Shown here one piece after another: positions 1-9,170 of a stretch of 64,000 bases of DNA; position 1 is the first letter of the stretch, and every line of letters begins with the position of its first letter. This DNA is from FEB-12 sp964503315. GTDB taxonomy: Bacteria; Zixibacteria; MSB-5A5; GN15; FEB-12. The notes below the pieces were generated by a model, which ran no database searches, was not told where the DNA came from, and worked only from the letters and a program-made list of their open reading frames with translations. The position numbers were made by a program, and so were the translations under genes. Location: the NCBI GenBank assembly GCA_964503315.1, contig CAZCZL010000011.1:1-64000 (forward strand). Direction: 5' to 3'.

Positions 1-88
1 GCTGCACGCCATTGTCACAGGAGAGACCAGCGAGCAGTGACAGGCCAACAACCAAGATGGCCAGGATCGGCAAAGTGTGTTTGGACAA
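1..88 (-). CDS. N-terminus of a lipoprotein (truncated by window edge)
   Basis: Only the first 29 codons are in the window. Reading from a TTG at 88-86, preceded by a GGGAG ribosome binding site seven bases upstream, gives a basic start (Ser-Lys-His), a hydrophobic stretch rich in Leu/Val/Ile and then Leu-Ala-Gly-Leu-Ser-Cys, a good lipobox with the Cys at about residue 24. This predicts a lipoprotein exported by Sec and lipidated. A TATATT-like -10 lies just upstream, and an AGACGA/TCGTCT short hairpin lies in the leader. Function cannot be told from this piece. Confidence 0.55.
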   Translation of the reverse strand, partial: MSKHTLPILAILVVGLSLLAGLSCDNGVQ

Positions 89-183
89 GAAATTCTCCCA
101 AGACGAGGCGAGTCGTCTCGGGGTAATATACTAGAGCGAACGGGAGATGATGACAGGATTTTTTGGGAATCGACCGGTCAGGA

Positions 184-1164
184 CTACAGCAGGTTCTTTC
201 CCCTCATCCAGTCGTCATTAAAGTAAGTGCTCAGGTAACGGGAGGCGCCATCCGGGAAAATGGTCACGACCCGGGCGTCTTGTGGCAACCTTTGTGCAAG
301 ATTCAGCACAGCCCAGATTGCCGCGCCGCTCGAACCGCCAACCAACAGTCCTTCATCCCGAGCTACTTGACGGGCGAGGGTGATCGCGTTCCTGTCCGAG
401 ACTTGCACTATGTCATCGACCACGCTGAAATCGGCACAGCCCACTATGAATTCATCCCCCAAGCCTTCCATCAGGTAGGGTGCGGGCTTCACCATCCGCT
501 TCGAGCGGAAATACTCCGTGTACACCGAACCCTCGATATCAACCGCGACGGTCCTGATCCTGGGGTCTTTCTCCTTGAGGAATTTGCCGATCCCCCCCAT
601 TGTCCCGCCTGTCCCCATTCCGGCAACCAGATAGTCGATCTTGCCTTCCATCTGCTCCCATATTTCGGGGCCGGTCGTAGAGTAATGCGCTTCGTTGTTT
701 TCGCGGTTGTTATGTTGATCCGGGAAATAGCAATGGTTCAGCTCTTTGGCAAGTCGGGGAGTGATGTTGTTGTATGAATCCGGATGTTCCGGCGGGAGCG
801 ACGTATCCGCTTTGACCACATCGACGCCAAGCGCGAGCAACTGGCTCAACTTCTCTTTGGCGATAGTATCCCGCACCACAACCTTGAGTTTATATCCGCG
901 CTGAATAGCTACGAGCGCCAGTCCCATCGCCATATTGCCAGAAGAGTTTTCAATGATCGTATCTCCCGGCTTGATGCGGCCGTCCTTCTCGGCTTTCAGG
1001 ATCATATGTCTGGCGACACGGTCTTTGATCGATCCGGACGGATTCAGAAACTCAAGTTTGGCGTAGACCGCAGGCTTCAGTCCAGCAGTGATATGGTTAA
1101 GTCTGACCAGAGGAGTGTTTCCAATGGCGTCCAAGATACTTTCAAACCGATGTAGCCTTGACAT
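184..1164 (-). CDS. PLP-dependent cysteine synthase / cystathionine beta-synthase family enzyme
   Basis: 326 residues, the usual length of the fold-type II catalytic core without a CBS regulatory domain. Visible: NTPLVRLN near residue 16, the PLP Schiff-base lysine K47 in PSGSIKDR, the substrate-loop Asn motif SSGNMA at 74-79, and the phosphate-binding GTGGT loop near 184. The usual CysK/CBS loop is TSGNTG; the SSGNMA version here resembles SbnA-like members of the family (which make 2,3-diaminopropionate precursors), so the donor substrate may not be O-acetylserine. It most likely performs beta-replacement on an activated serine in the cytoplasm. Start supported by GGAGACTGA just before the ATG. 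It stands alone, with a terminator of the upstream gene behind it. A CysK/CysM role is the default; exact substrate unsure. Confidence 0.85.
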   Translation of the reverse strand: MSRLHRFESILDAIGNTPLVRLNHITAGLKPAVYAKLEFLNPSGSIKDRVARHMILKAEKDGRIKPGDTIIENSSGNMAMGLALVAIQRGYKLKVVVRDTIAKEKLSQLLALGVDVVKADTSLPPEHPDSYNNITPRLAKELNHCYFPDQHNNRENNEAHYSTTGPEIWEQMEGKIDYLVAGMGTGGTMGGIGKFLKEKDPRIRTVAVDIEGSVYTEYFRSKRMVKPAPYLMEGLGDEFIVGCADFSVVDDIVQVSDRNAITLARQVARDEGLLVGGSSGAAIWAVLNLAQRLPQDARVVTIFPDGASRYLSTYFNDDWMRGKNLL

Positions 1165-1350
1165 TCAGTCTCCTCGATTACCGGCCGATGTTCGCGTCAC
1201 ACGCCCCTGTTGGAGCGCGTGTATCGGCCAATTGAACGGTGGGGGGAGTGACTTGTCAAGGTTAAGACAAGAGCATTCTATCTCCCGACAACTCAGCAGG
1301 TTGTGGAGCCAAGTACAGAATTCCAGAAGGCATCGTGAAATGGCGACATA

Positions 1351-1384
1351 AGAAAACCGGCGACAGACAACTGTCTATCGCCGG
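1351..1384 (-). terminator. Rho-independent terminator after the beta-propeller protein gene
   Basis: Inverted repeat CCGGCGA(c/t)AGAC with an AACT loop (1357-1384, 11 of 12 pairs) followed on the minus strand by TTTTCTT. It lies 22 bases after the stop codon of the gene ending at 1406, in the right orientation to end that transcript. Confidence 0.8.
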
Positions 1385-1405
1385 CTGAGTCTTGTGGTCA
1401 CTCTT

Positions 1406-3088
1406 CTACTTGAGCATCACCATCTTTTTGGTCTGTACGACGCCATCGGCAGCAAGGCGATAGAGGTAGACTCCCGTTGAAACGAGGTTGCCGGTCTCGT
1501 CAGACCCATCCCAGACCACCGAATGCGACCCGGCGGCCCGGTTCTCATGCAGGAGTGAGCGAACCTTCTGCCCCCGGATATTGAATATCTCGATATCAAC
1601 CTCCGCCCGTCTGGCCAGACTGAACGAGATAGTTGTGGACGGGTTGAACGGATTCGGATAATTCTGACCGAGTGCAAAATCGGATGGACGGATCATGTCG
1701 TCAGCAACATCAGTCGGCACACCCGGCGAACCTTTGGCGATATAGCAACCTGAGGTGTTCAAAGTTGTCGTGCCAAAGGTAACGGTTGTCGGATTTGACG
1801 CCAGGTGGTACCCGCCGACATACAACGCGTCCCCTGCCGTATTAAAGATGAGGCGTTTGGGGTCACTGAGCCCCAGTCCGGTCGGTTTCAGGCGCGACAG
1901 ATACTGCCCACTGGTATTGATACTGACCAGCATTGTGCCCATGGTGGTCGAGGGAACGTGGTCTGCTCCGGCAAAATTGACTGTCCCGGATGGGGCCATG
2001 GCCACCCAGATATTGTTGTCCGGGTCGCACACGACCTGACGCGAGAAATTCTGGTTGGTAGAAGTCCCATTGAGCGCCCACTCATAGGTTCCTGACGGCG
2101 AGTATCTGGCAAGGTAGACTGCCGACAACGCGTTGAAGTTGGTCAGTGTGTCATTCTGTATCCCGATTTTCGAGTAGTAATCCCCAAACACGTAGACATT
2201 CCCTGCCTGATCAGTGGTTAGCGAATTCGCGAGGTCGCTCCCCGCCGCGCGGGAGCCAAATTGACGGGCCCAGAGAACGGTTCCGCTCGTGTTGTACTTC
2301 ACGACAAAACAATCCAGGTCAGAGGTCGACGGCGTGGTCAAGGTAACGCCGCCAAAGTTGACTGTCCCACCAAAGGTGCCGCACGCCAGAATGTTGCCAT
2401 CCTTATCAATAGCGACATCATAGAACAGCTGTTGCGCGCCAAGACCGGTTGGAATTGTCCGAGTCCAAATAGTGTCACAGTTCATATTGAGCTTGGCGAC
2501 CATAGTGTTGTTCACCATCGCCATGAAGCCAAGCGGGCTGTATGCAAGTCCGCCGACATAGATAGCAATTCGCTGGACTGTTTTCGCGGTTGTGCAGGTG
2601 CCGTTCGCGTCGAATTTGGCCACACAACATCCGAAGATCAGTGAGGTGACGTTCTGGCCATCCAGGCTGAAATTCGGCGAGCCAAAATATATCTGAGCGT
2701 AAAGATCCCCGGCGCTGTCGGTGACCATATCAATTATTTGGTCGGCATTGGCGGTACCGTACGTCTTTGCCCATTGGATAGCACCACTCGAGTTGGTCTT
2801 AGCCAGGAAGATGTCATTTCCCCCGAGACTGCTCAGGTTGGTGGAGCCGACAACCGATGGGTCGGCGATCGCTCCTCCGAAAAAGACGTTTCCGGTCTTG
2901 TCGACGCCGATGCCGTAGGTGGTGATACCGCCGAAAATCGGCGTGCCGGTGAGGCGGCCATCGGCGACCCAATCCCAGGTCGGGATCTGAGCAGTGGCGC
3001 TGTCACCGGACAATACTCCAAAACAGAGCAGAGCGATGGCCAGCAGGCAGGCGCGCGACCGGACGCGCGACGTGAGCAATGCGATCAT
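1406..3088 (-). CDS. Secreted SBBP-type beta-propeller protein with C-terminal sorting domain
   Basis: 560 residues. A signal peptide (basic start, hydrophobic 13-27, Ala-Thr-Ala-Gln cleavage region near 33) is followed by about six degenerate repeats of the form 'D..GN.(Y/F)..G......F..K....G...WA..(Y/F)G' (residues 40-450), typical of SBBP beta-propeller repeats. Residues about 470-560 carry FALGQNYPNPFNPST, a beta-sandwich with WDGSDETGN and the ending KKMVMLK, the FlgD-Ig/Por-secretion tail used by type IX-like secretion to export and attach proteins. Likely a cell-surface protein; ligand unknown. GGAGGG ribosome binding site eight bases before ATG. The same tail occurs on the next gene, so both probably use the same exporter, whose genes are not in the window. 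Confidence 0.85.
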   Translation of the reverse strand: MIALLTSRVRSRACLLAIALLCFGVLSGDSATAQIPTWDWVADGRLTGTPIFGGITTYGIGVDKTGNVFFGGAIADPSVVGSTNLSSLGGNDIFLAKTNSSGAIQWAKTYGTANADQIIDMVTDSAGDLYAQIYFGSPNFSLDGQNVTSLIFGCCVAKFDANGTCTTAKTVQRIAIYVGGLAYSPLGFMAMVNNTMVAKLNMNCDTIWTRTIPTGLGAQQLFYDVAIDKDGNILACGTFGGTVNFGGVTLTTPSTSDLDCFVVKYNTSGTVLWARQFGSRAAGSDLANSLTTDQAGNVYVFGDYYSKIGIQNDTLTNFNALSAVYLARYSPSGTYEWALNGTSTNQNFSRQVVCDPDNNIWVAMAPSGTVNFAGADHVPSTTMGTMLVSINTSGQYLSRLKPTGLGLSDPKRLIFNTAGDALYVGGYHLASNPTTVTFGTTTLNTSGCYIAKGSPGVPTDVADDMIRPSDFALGQNYPNPFNPSTTISFSLARRAEVDIEIFNIRGQKVRSLLHENRAAGSHSVVWDGSDETGNLVSTGVYLYRLAADGVVQTKKMVMLK

Positions 3089-3343
3089 AGAGACCCTCCA
3101 GGGGATTGAGATTTATACGAGAAACGGAATAGATATGATAATATAGACTGACTTAGCCCATTGTCAATCAGGAAGACGGTGTCACACCGTGCACCGACAT
3201 GGAGAGGCCGCGGATTCGGCTGGGTAGCCGGCGATCTACCCCCGCCTGACGGTTCGCCGGGTTGCCGGGCGAGAACGCCAAGTCACCTGTAGCCGCATGG
3301 TCTTTCCGGTTCGGGCTCAGGCTACGCCCGCGGCGGTTAGCGC

Positions 3344-3374
3344 TTGACAAAAGCGTTCTTCCAGCGCATGTTAT
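3344..3374 (+). promoter_or_regulatory. Possible sigma70-type promoter for the 1576-aa gene
   Basis: Perfect -35 TTGACA at 3344-3349 with a weak -10 (TGTTAT, 3369-3374, 19-bp spacing). It lies in the 398-bp gap 3089-3486, which otherwise holds GC-rich short inverted pieces around 3210-3345 and no convincing gene; the minus-strand gene upstream would have its own promoter near the AT-rich 3120-3160. Confidence 0.35.
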
Positions 3375-3486
3375 TCATGGAGTTCATAGACCTAATTTAA
3401 GAGGAGGACGGTTTTCCAGGGATTCCCGGCCGGTCAACTCAGGTCCCCTTCCGCCTCTCTCCAGCATCCGGCAGTACGAGGTCGTC

Positions 3487-6400
3487 ATGAAGTGGTTAGT
3501 CTCGATCGCGCTCCTTATCCTCCTTCAGTTCTGCGGTTCAACTGTCGAGGCTCGTCCTCGCTTCTGGCTCACGCGCATAATGGACACCACGGCGGTCTTC
3601 CCCACCTGGTTCAGCAGTCTAGGGCCGCCGCGCATCAATAACGCCAATCAGGTAGTGCTCGAGCGCTTTCCCTACGGTCGACGCGCCGGGATCTGGCAGC
3701 AAGGGAGCATTACCTGGCCCTCGTTTCCCCCGGTTGTTGACACGTTTACGGAGTGGAGCGACGCAATTCCGTATGACATCAATGACAGTGGCCAGGTGAT
3801 CGGGCAGGCGTTCAGCTACTATCACACGCACCCCTACCTGTTCAACGGCTCAACCTCTGAATTGCAGCCGTTCGACAGCGCGCACTGGATCCTGCCCAAT
3901 GGTTCGCTTGGATGCAAATTCGGGATCGCGTACGGTCTGAATGACCAGGGGACTGCGGCCGGGTGGTCCGGATGGAACGAGTTGACCGACTCCGGTTGGT
4001 CCGAAGCCCACGAACGACCGGTCCTCTGGAAAAACGGACAGATCGAGAGCGCCGGAACGTTCCCGGGATACGATCCGGACTCGGTTTGGTATCACTCGGA
4101 GAAAGTGCGCATCAACAACCTTGACCAGATCGCCGGGTCGGCGCTGATCTACCAGTCTCCCATTTACGGTTCGGTTCGCGCCTATGTTGGAAGCGGCGGA
4201 AGTCTGACCGCTATTCCACTCTTCCCTTTCGGCCGGGACAGTCGGGCAGTTGATATCAGTGATTCCGGGTATGTCGTCGGCTACGACCGCATGCAGGATG
4301 ATTCGTCCTGGCAACACGCCTGGATATGGCGTGCCGGTAATAAGACATCTATCCACGGTAATATCAATCCGGCCTGGAAATACAGCGAACCGATGGCGGT
4401 CAATGACCACGGCGAAGCCGTCGGCTGTTGGGTTGATTACTCCAGCGTTGGCGCATTCAGGGCGTTGTATTTCGATGGCGACTCCACCTACGATCTCAAT
4501 TCACTGGTGGTCAATTTTCCGGTGGGCGGCGCCTCCAACAATCTGGTCGCGGCCACAGATATCAATGATCGCGGGAATATTGTCGCGATCTATCGTTCGG
4601 GCGGGATCAACTACCCGTGCCTGCTCACCCCCTACGATAGCGGGCTGGTGGTGAACTCCACCGATGATGATCCGGATCTTGACACCAACGATGGTCGCTG
4701 TTACACCGGCGGGGTGAACTCACTCGGCTGGGACGAGTGCACACTCCGCGCGGCGCTACAGCATGCCAATCATTCCGCCGGCGTTGATACGATCCGCTTC
4801 AATATACCCCCGACTTCTCCGGGTCCTCCCGTTATCCGGACCAACCTGACCGGCCAGGGTGAATTGCCCGCGATTGCACAGCCGGTCGTGGTCGATGGGA
4901 CCACTCAGCCGGGAGTGCAACGGGTAGGCGTCAATTGCCTTCTCCAGTCCAGTTCTACGCATGGATTCCGAATCGATGCGGACAGTACGGTACTCCGAGG
5001 ATTGGCCGTCTATGGCTCGCAGTTGAACGGCGTGCAAATCAACGCCAATGGCTGTGTGGTCGAAGACCTCTTCGTGGGACTTGATCCGACAGGAGTAACA
5101 CGATTGGGAAATCTGGGGAACGGGATCGAGATAGCCTTCGGTGTGGGGAATCGGATCGGGGGATCGGGAGCGAGCCAGGGGAATCGAATTGAAGGCAACA
5201 GCAGATTTGGCCTGTATATTCAGGGCGGAAACTCGCGGATCGAAGGCAATACAGTAGTTCATAACGGGTTCACTGTCGACAGCTTCTCTCTTCCGTACGG
5301 AGGGATCTTCATTGAAGGTTCGGCCAACCATGTCGGCGGCAGTTCGGCCGCTCATGCCAATCTCATCCAGGACAATCATGGCACAGGGATTGTCGTATCT
5401 AGTGGAGACCGGAACTCCGTCCTGGGGAACAGCATTTTCGAGAACTCGCGTTATGGCATAGATCTGCTTCCCGGGGTCGGTCCGACCTTGAACGACACGC
5501 TGGACAGTGATTTCGGGCCCAACAATCTGCAGAACTTTCCGGTGATCGACTCGGTTGATTTTGCACAGCCTTCCCCCGAATTGTACGGTCACCTTGTCTC
5601 GACTCCATCCACCACCTTCGAAATCCAGCTCTTCGCGAATGTCGAGTGCGATCCTCTGGACTATGGCGAGGGGGAGCGTTTTCTGATCTCCCTTGATGTC
5701 ACGACTGATGGACAGGGAGTCGCCCAATTTGGACCGATCGCACTCGCGGGCCTGACAGAAAGCGACTATCTGACCGCGACTGCGACGGACCCCGACGGTA
5801 ACACGTCGGAGTTCTCCCGTTGCTACAGCCTGCCACGGCTCGTGATCCTTGATGTTGATGAGAATCCGATACCACAGACGCTATTTCAAGTTGCCCGAGT
5901 CGCGTCGGATCATCCACTCCTGACGGAGACTTTCCTCGATACCGCAACCACCGATTCTCTCGGCCAGATATTCCTCAATGACGTTGGACTGCAAAGCGGA
6001 GACATGGTCAGGGTCTACACGTTACTCCATACGGAGCCGCGAACCAAGCCGACCACCTATTTTGGAGCAAAGTACTCTGTCTGGCTGGACAATCTGCAGT
6101 TCTCACCCACTGGTTTCCCTGAGTATTATCGCGTCAATGACAGCGTCTTTCAGCACATCCCTATGGATCATTCAACTTTCAGATACAATCTCGTGGTCGG
6201 CGTGGAGTGGGACGCCGAGCTGTCTTACCTGCAGTCAATGGAAATCGGGCTGAAACGGATGGCGAACTTCTATTATGATGTAAGCGATGGGCAATTGGCG
6301 TTTGATACGATCGTGGTTGTCGACGACCGTATGTCCTGGGATGAAGCCGATATCTGGGTCTTCGCGAGCAATGCTGTCTGGCCGCACGTTATGGGAGCCG

Positions 6401-8217
6401 GGGGCGTAAACGCGTACTACACTTTTCTGCGAAGCCCGGTGCATATGCCCCGACAATTTTTCGGCAACAGCAACCAGAATCGCAACCTCAGCGTAACACG
6501 CCACCCGCTGGATCTGGACGATGCCGATGACTACAAGACCAAGGCTCACGAGTTGGGTCACTACCTGTTCGCGTTCTATGACGAATATCGTTTTGGCTAC
6601 TTCAATCTGGGGAGTCGGTGTGCCCCCGAGTCTTCACATCGATACGGCTACATGGACAACCACTATTGCTTTGATCCGATCTGCACCGAGATGTCGGGTC
6701 TTCCGCAGTATACGGATCCTACCTGCCAAAACACGATGCAGTACATTTTCAATGGCGGCTCATGCTGGGAAACGCTGGAATCGATCCATGAACAAACGTA
6801 CGGCGGAATTAAGGCACCGGTGATACGCCCTGACGAGCGAGACTCGCTACCGCCGGGATCGCAGATCCTGGAAGGGCCGAACGCAAGTTTTGTCATCCTT
6901 GATTATGACAGTGGCAGAAAGATACATTTCCCCGTTGCGCCGGCTGGTCCCGCCGCCGCTCAATCCAGACTGTTCAAGACAACCTACAGCCTGGATGGCC
7001 GGCCAATTCCAGGTGCCACTGTTATCTCGTACGATGCCAACTCCAGTATGGAGCAAGGCCTGACCTCAGATTCGGGCCTTATCTGGGTATTGGGGCTGAA
7101 GCCTGGCCATCACATTCTCTTTTCTCACAGCGTCTATGGCGCATGGGTTCAGGGTAGATGGGTGGGTGGTCCCACAATTTCTGCCGCCGCCGACGATACG
7201 GTGGTCGTGGAACTCAGTGAAGTGGCGGGAAACCCTAGATTGATCCAGCAGTTGGCGGTGGATGAGTCCGGCGTATCGATCAACCAGACGTTCAGTTTGC
7301 CGCTTCCTGGAGCGCCATCGGCAATTCGTACCATGGCACTGATCCAGGACGGTCCGTATCAATTCACGGGGGGAGACTCCAGCTTTATGCTCACCCTGCC
7401 TGACACAAACGGTTTCTCCGCCCTCTTTCTCGAAACCGCGCTGGATACGATGGGCGACACATTTCAGTTTCCCTCGTTACTCGTCAGTACGTCGGTCCTG
7501 CAAAGCAACACCTGGAATCAGGTGACCACCTCCGATGGACGAGCCGAGTTCGTGAGAACTGCACTGACGACTGACATAACCAGAGCGGCTTTGCTCGCGA
7601 CCGATTTCCCGGTCCTTCGCGGTAATCTCGACTCTATAGTGGAACAGGCCGGCCCTACGGTAAGCATTGCAACCGCGCCCGGCATTGTAGCCGCCGACAG
7701 TGCCGCCATTGTCATCCGATACGATGACGCGGAGTTGACCGCGTCCGGTAGTTTCGGGTACGAGCAGACCCTGCGGATCTTCCGCTGGAATACCGGTTCC
7801 GGGCAGTGGACCTTGGTTGGCGGCGACGTAGACACGGCGCATAACGAAGTGTTCTGCCCCGTCACGACTGGCGGTACCTACGCGGCATTTACGACCGATG
7901 TAGCCACGGATATCGGCGAGACCGAGCCGGTCCTTCCGCATGGCTTCGGTTTGAACCAGAACTATCCAAATCCCTTCAACGCCCGAACGACCATTCGATT
8001 CTCCATACCTGAACGGATGCAGGTATCAATCGATGTCCTGAACCTGTTGGGGCAACGCGTCGCGACGATCACACGGTCCGAGTACGCCGCAGGAATTCAT
8101 GAGGTTGAATGGGATGGAAGCGACGGCCGGGGTCGCGAGCTGGCATCGGGGTTGTATTTCTATCGTATGACCGCCGGTGATCGCACGATATCTCGAAAGA
8201 TGCTCATCTTAAAGTAA
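3487..8217 (+). CDS. Giant secreted protein: HAF repeats, CSLREA/beta-helix, CLCA-like metallopeptidase, sorting tail
   Basis: 1576 residues from ATG 3487, chosen because it follows GAGG by five bases and opens directly with a signal peptide (KWLVSIALLILLQFCGS, cleavage near VEA); the frame is open further upstream but that part has no signal-like start. Order: HAF-type 'INDxGxVVG' repeats (about 40-380), a CSLREA-like segment with CTLRAALQHAN (about 390-440), a right-handed beta-helix with NxIGG/GN turns (about 440-690), a bridge with Ig-like strands, then H1021-E-L-G-H1025 followed by DEY at 1032-1034. That spacing HExxHxxxxxxDEY is the zinc peptidase motif of the CLCA family. The C-terminus (about 1485-1576) is a type IX-like sorting domain ending SRKMLILK. 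Probably a surface-bound metalloprotease or adhesin; substrate unknown. Confidence 0.8.
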   Translation: MKWLVSIALLILLQFCGSTVEARPRFWLTRIMDTTAVFPTWFSSLGPPRINNANQVVLERFPYGRRAGIWQQGSITWPSFPPVVDTFTEWSDAIPYDINDSGQVIGQAFSYYHTHPYLFNGSTSELQPFDSAHWILPNGSLGCKFGIAYGLNDQGTAAGWSGWNELTDSGWSEAHERPVLWKNGQIESAGTFPGYDPDSVWYHSEKVRINNLDQIAGSALIYQSPIYGSVRAYVGSGGSLTAIPLFPFGRDSRAVDISDSGYVVGYDRMQDDSSWQHAWIWRAGNKTSIHGNINPAWKYSEPMAVNDHGEAVGCWVDYSSVGAFRALYFDGDSTYDLNSLVVNFPVGGASNNLVAATDINDRGNIVAIYRSGGINYPCLLTPYDSGLVVNSTDDDPDLDTNDGRCYTGGVNSLGWDECTLRAALQHANHSAGVDTIRFNIPPTSPGPPVIRTNLTGQGELPAIAQPVVVDGTTQPGVQRVGVNCLLQSSSTHGFRIDADSTVLRGLAVYGSQLNGVQINANGCVVEDLFVGLDPTGVTRLGNLGNGIEIAFGVGNRIGGSGASQGNRIEGNSRFGLYIQGGNSRIEGNTVVHNGFTVDSFSLPYGGIFIEGSANHVGGSSAAHANLIQDNHGTGIVVSSGDRNSVLGNSIFENSRYGIDLLPGVGPTLNDTLDSDFGPNNLQNFPVIDSVDFAQPSPELYGHLVSTPSTTFEIQLFANVECDPLDYGEGERFLISLDVTTDGQGVAQFGPIALAGLTESDYLTATATDPDGNTSEFSRCYSLPRLVILDVDENPIPQTLFQVARVASDHPLLTETFLDTATTDSLGQIFLNDVGLQSGDMVRVYTLLHTEPRTKPTTYFGAKYSVWLDNLQFSPTGFPEYYRVNDSVFQHIPMDHSTFRYNLVVGVEWDAELSYLQSMEIGLKRMANFYYDVSDGQLAFDTIVVVDDRMSWDEADIWVFASNAVWPHVMGAGGVNAYYTFLRSPVHMPRQFFGNSNQNRNLSVTRHPLDLDDADDYKTKAHELGHYLFAFYDEYRFGYFNLGSRCAPESSHRYGYMDNHYCFDPICTEMSGLPQYTDPTCQNTMQYIFNGGSCWETLESIHEQTYGGIKAPVIRPDERDSLPPGSQILEGPNASFVILDYDSGRKIHFPVAPAGPAAAQSRLFKTTYSLDGRPIPGATVISYDANSSMEQGLTSDSGLIWVLGLKPGHHILFSHSVYGAWVQGRWVGGPTISAAADDTVVVELSEVAGNPRLIQQLAVDESGVSINQTFSLPLPGAPSAIRTMALIQDGPYQFTGGDSSFMLTLPDTNGFSALFLETALDTMGDTFQFPSLLVSTSVLQSNTWNQVTTSDGRAEFVRTALTTDITRAALLATDFPVLRGNLDSIVEQAGPTVSIATAPGIVAADSAAIVIRYDDAELTASGSFGYEQTLRIFRWNTGSGQWTLVGGDVDTAHNEVFCPVTTGGTYAAFTTDVATDIGETEPVLPHGFGLNQNYPNPFNARTTIRFSIPERMQVSIDVLNLLGQRVATITRSEYAAGIHEVEWDGSDGRGRELASGLYFYRMTAGDRTISRKMLILK

Positions 8218-8251
8218 ACGGTGCCTGAAGCGGAAGCGGCTAACGTACCCG

Positions 8252-8278
8252 GGCCGCCGATCAACCTGACCGGCGGCC
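8252..8278. terminator. GC-rich hairpin between convergent genes
   Basis: Perfect inverted repeat GGCCGCCG (8252-8259) and CGGCGGCC (8271-8278), 11-base loop, in the 80-bp gap between converging genes. There is no T-run on either side, so it is either a weak bidirectional terminator or an mRNA 3'-end stabiliser. Confidence 0.4.
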
Positions 8279-8297
8279 GCAAGGTAAGCCTACCCCC

Positions 8298-9170
8298 TCA
8301 TTCGTCTGTTTCGTCGTCAGCGGGCGGGTTGTTCTTCCGCTGGAGCACACGCGCGCGGTGCGCGTACACTTTCGCCGGAATCTCTTTGCCAATTGAAATC
8401 AACGAATGTGCCAGCCACTTCAAGTAATTTGGATCATTGGGATCCAGTTTCACCAACCGCTTGGTCGGCTCGATCGCCTCCTGGTGGCGTCCCAGTGCGC
8501 CAAGCGCCTGTGCCAGCACACACAGATTCCACTCTTCGTAATCCCGCGAGATCGCCAGGACACGGCGGGCTACCATCAGCGCGCGTTCCGGCTCGCCGAT
8601 TAACAGGTACCAACCAGCGAGATTCGACAGCGCGTGAGTGTCGTTCGGGCCTGCCTCGGCGAGCGATTCAGCCGATTCAAACCGGGCGGCGGTTCCTTCG
8701 CCGAAGAGAAAATCCAGCCGCAGCCGGGTCAGCTTGCCGCGCACCCGCGTCAACAAACGGCCAAGCATGTTGTAGCCGACCGCTTTGGCGCCGATCCCGT
8801 CATACCAGTCATCCCGGTTGGCATAGACAAGTTCGGCCGAGCCGGTGCCGGCCAGCAGATGCTCGAGGTCCAGGTGCTGCGTGAACTTGGCAATCAGGGC
8901 ACGGTACAGGTAGTCATCCCGCTGAGCTTCCCACTTGTGGCGACGCACGAACGTCTGCCCACCGATCAGCTGGAGAGCTTCCTCGACCGAGCTCGTCAGG
9001 CGAAGTCCGGCCTGTACCGCCTCGGGAAATTCTTCCCCAAGCAGGTAGTGGCGGACAGTCGGCCAGGTCACCTGACCGATCCGCACCCCGTGCGGCGACT
9101 CATTGACGAATGCTCCATAGATGTTGTGAGTCTGATCGAAATAGATCGTTTTCCGCTCACCAGCGTTCAT
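8298..9170 (-). CDS. NADAR (YbiA-like) domain fused to a TPR domain
   Basis: 290 residues from the ATG at 9170, which has AAAGGAG eight bases upstream; a GTG 30 bases earlier lies before that ribosome binding site and is unlikely. Residues about 10-160 match the NADAR/YbiA fold: WPTVRHYLLGEEF (YbiA: WPTSEHYFQAQKF), WEAQRDDYLYRAL, KFTQ...LLAGTGSAELVY, then D-DWYDGIGAKAVGYNMLGRLL. YbiA-type proteins are N-glycosidases acting on riboflavin-pathway intermediates, and NADAR proteins have also been tied to ADP-ribose chemistry. Residues 170-290 are helical TPR-like repeats (ALSNLAGWYLLIGEPERAL, CVLAQALGALGRHQEAI). No signal peptide, so cytoplasmic. The TPR part suggests binding to a protein partner. 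Confident on domains, not on substrate. Confidence 0.75.
   Translation of the reverse strand: MNAGERKTIYFDQTHNIYGAFVNESPHGVRIGQVTWPTVRHYLLGEEFPEAVQAGLRLTSSVEEALQLIGGQTFVRRHKWEAQRDDYLYRALIAKFTQHLDLEHLLAGTGSAELVYANRDDWYDGIGAKAVGYNMLGRLLTRVRGKLTRLRLDFLFGEGTAARFESAESLAEAGPNDTHALSNLAGWYLLIGEPERALMVARRVLAISRDYEEWNLCVLAQALGALGRHQEAIEPTKRLVKLDPNDPNYLKWLAHSLISIGKEIPAKVYAHRARVLQRKNNPPADDETDE

Noticed and set aside
163..777. 204-codon plus-strand open frame
   Set aside because: Antisense to the PLP enzyme, whose motifs and ribosome binding site are clear.
3262..3486. Longer N-terminus for the giant secreted protein
   Set aside because: The frame is open but starts without a ribosome binding site, has odd composition and would bury the clear signal peptide that begins at ATG 3487.
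4756..5727. 323-codon minus-strand open frame
   Set aside because: It is opposite the beta-helix part of a well-supported gene; its protein shows no family features or start signals.
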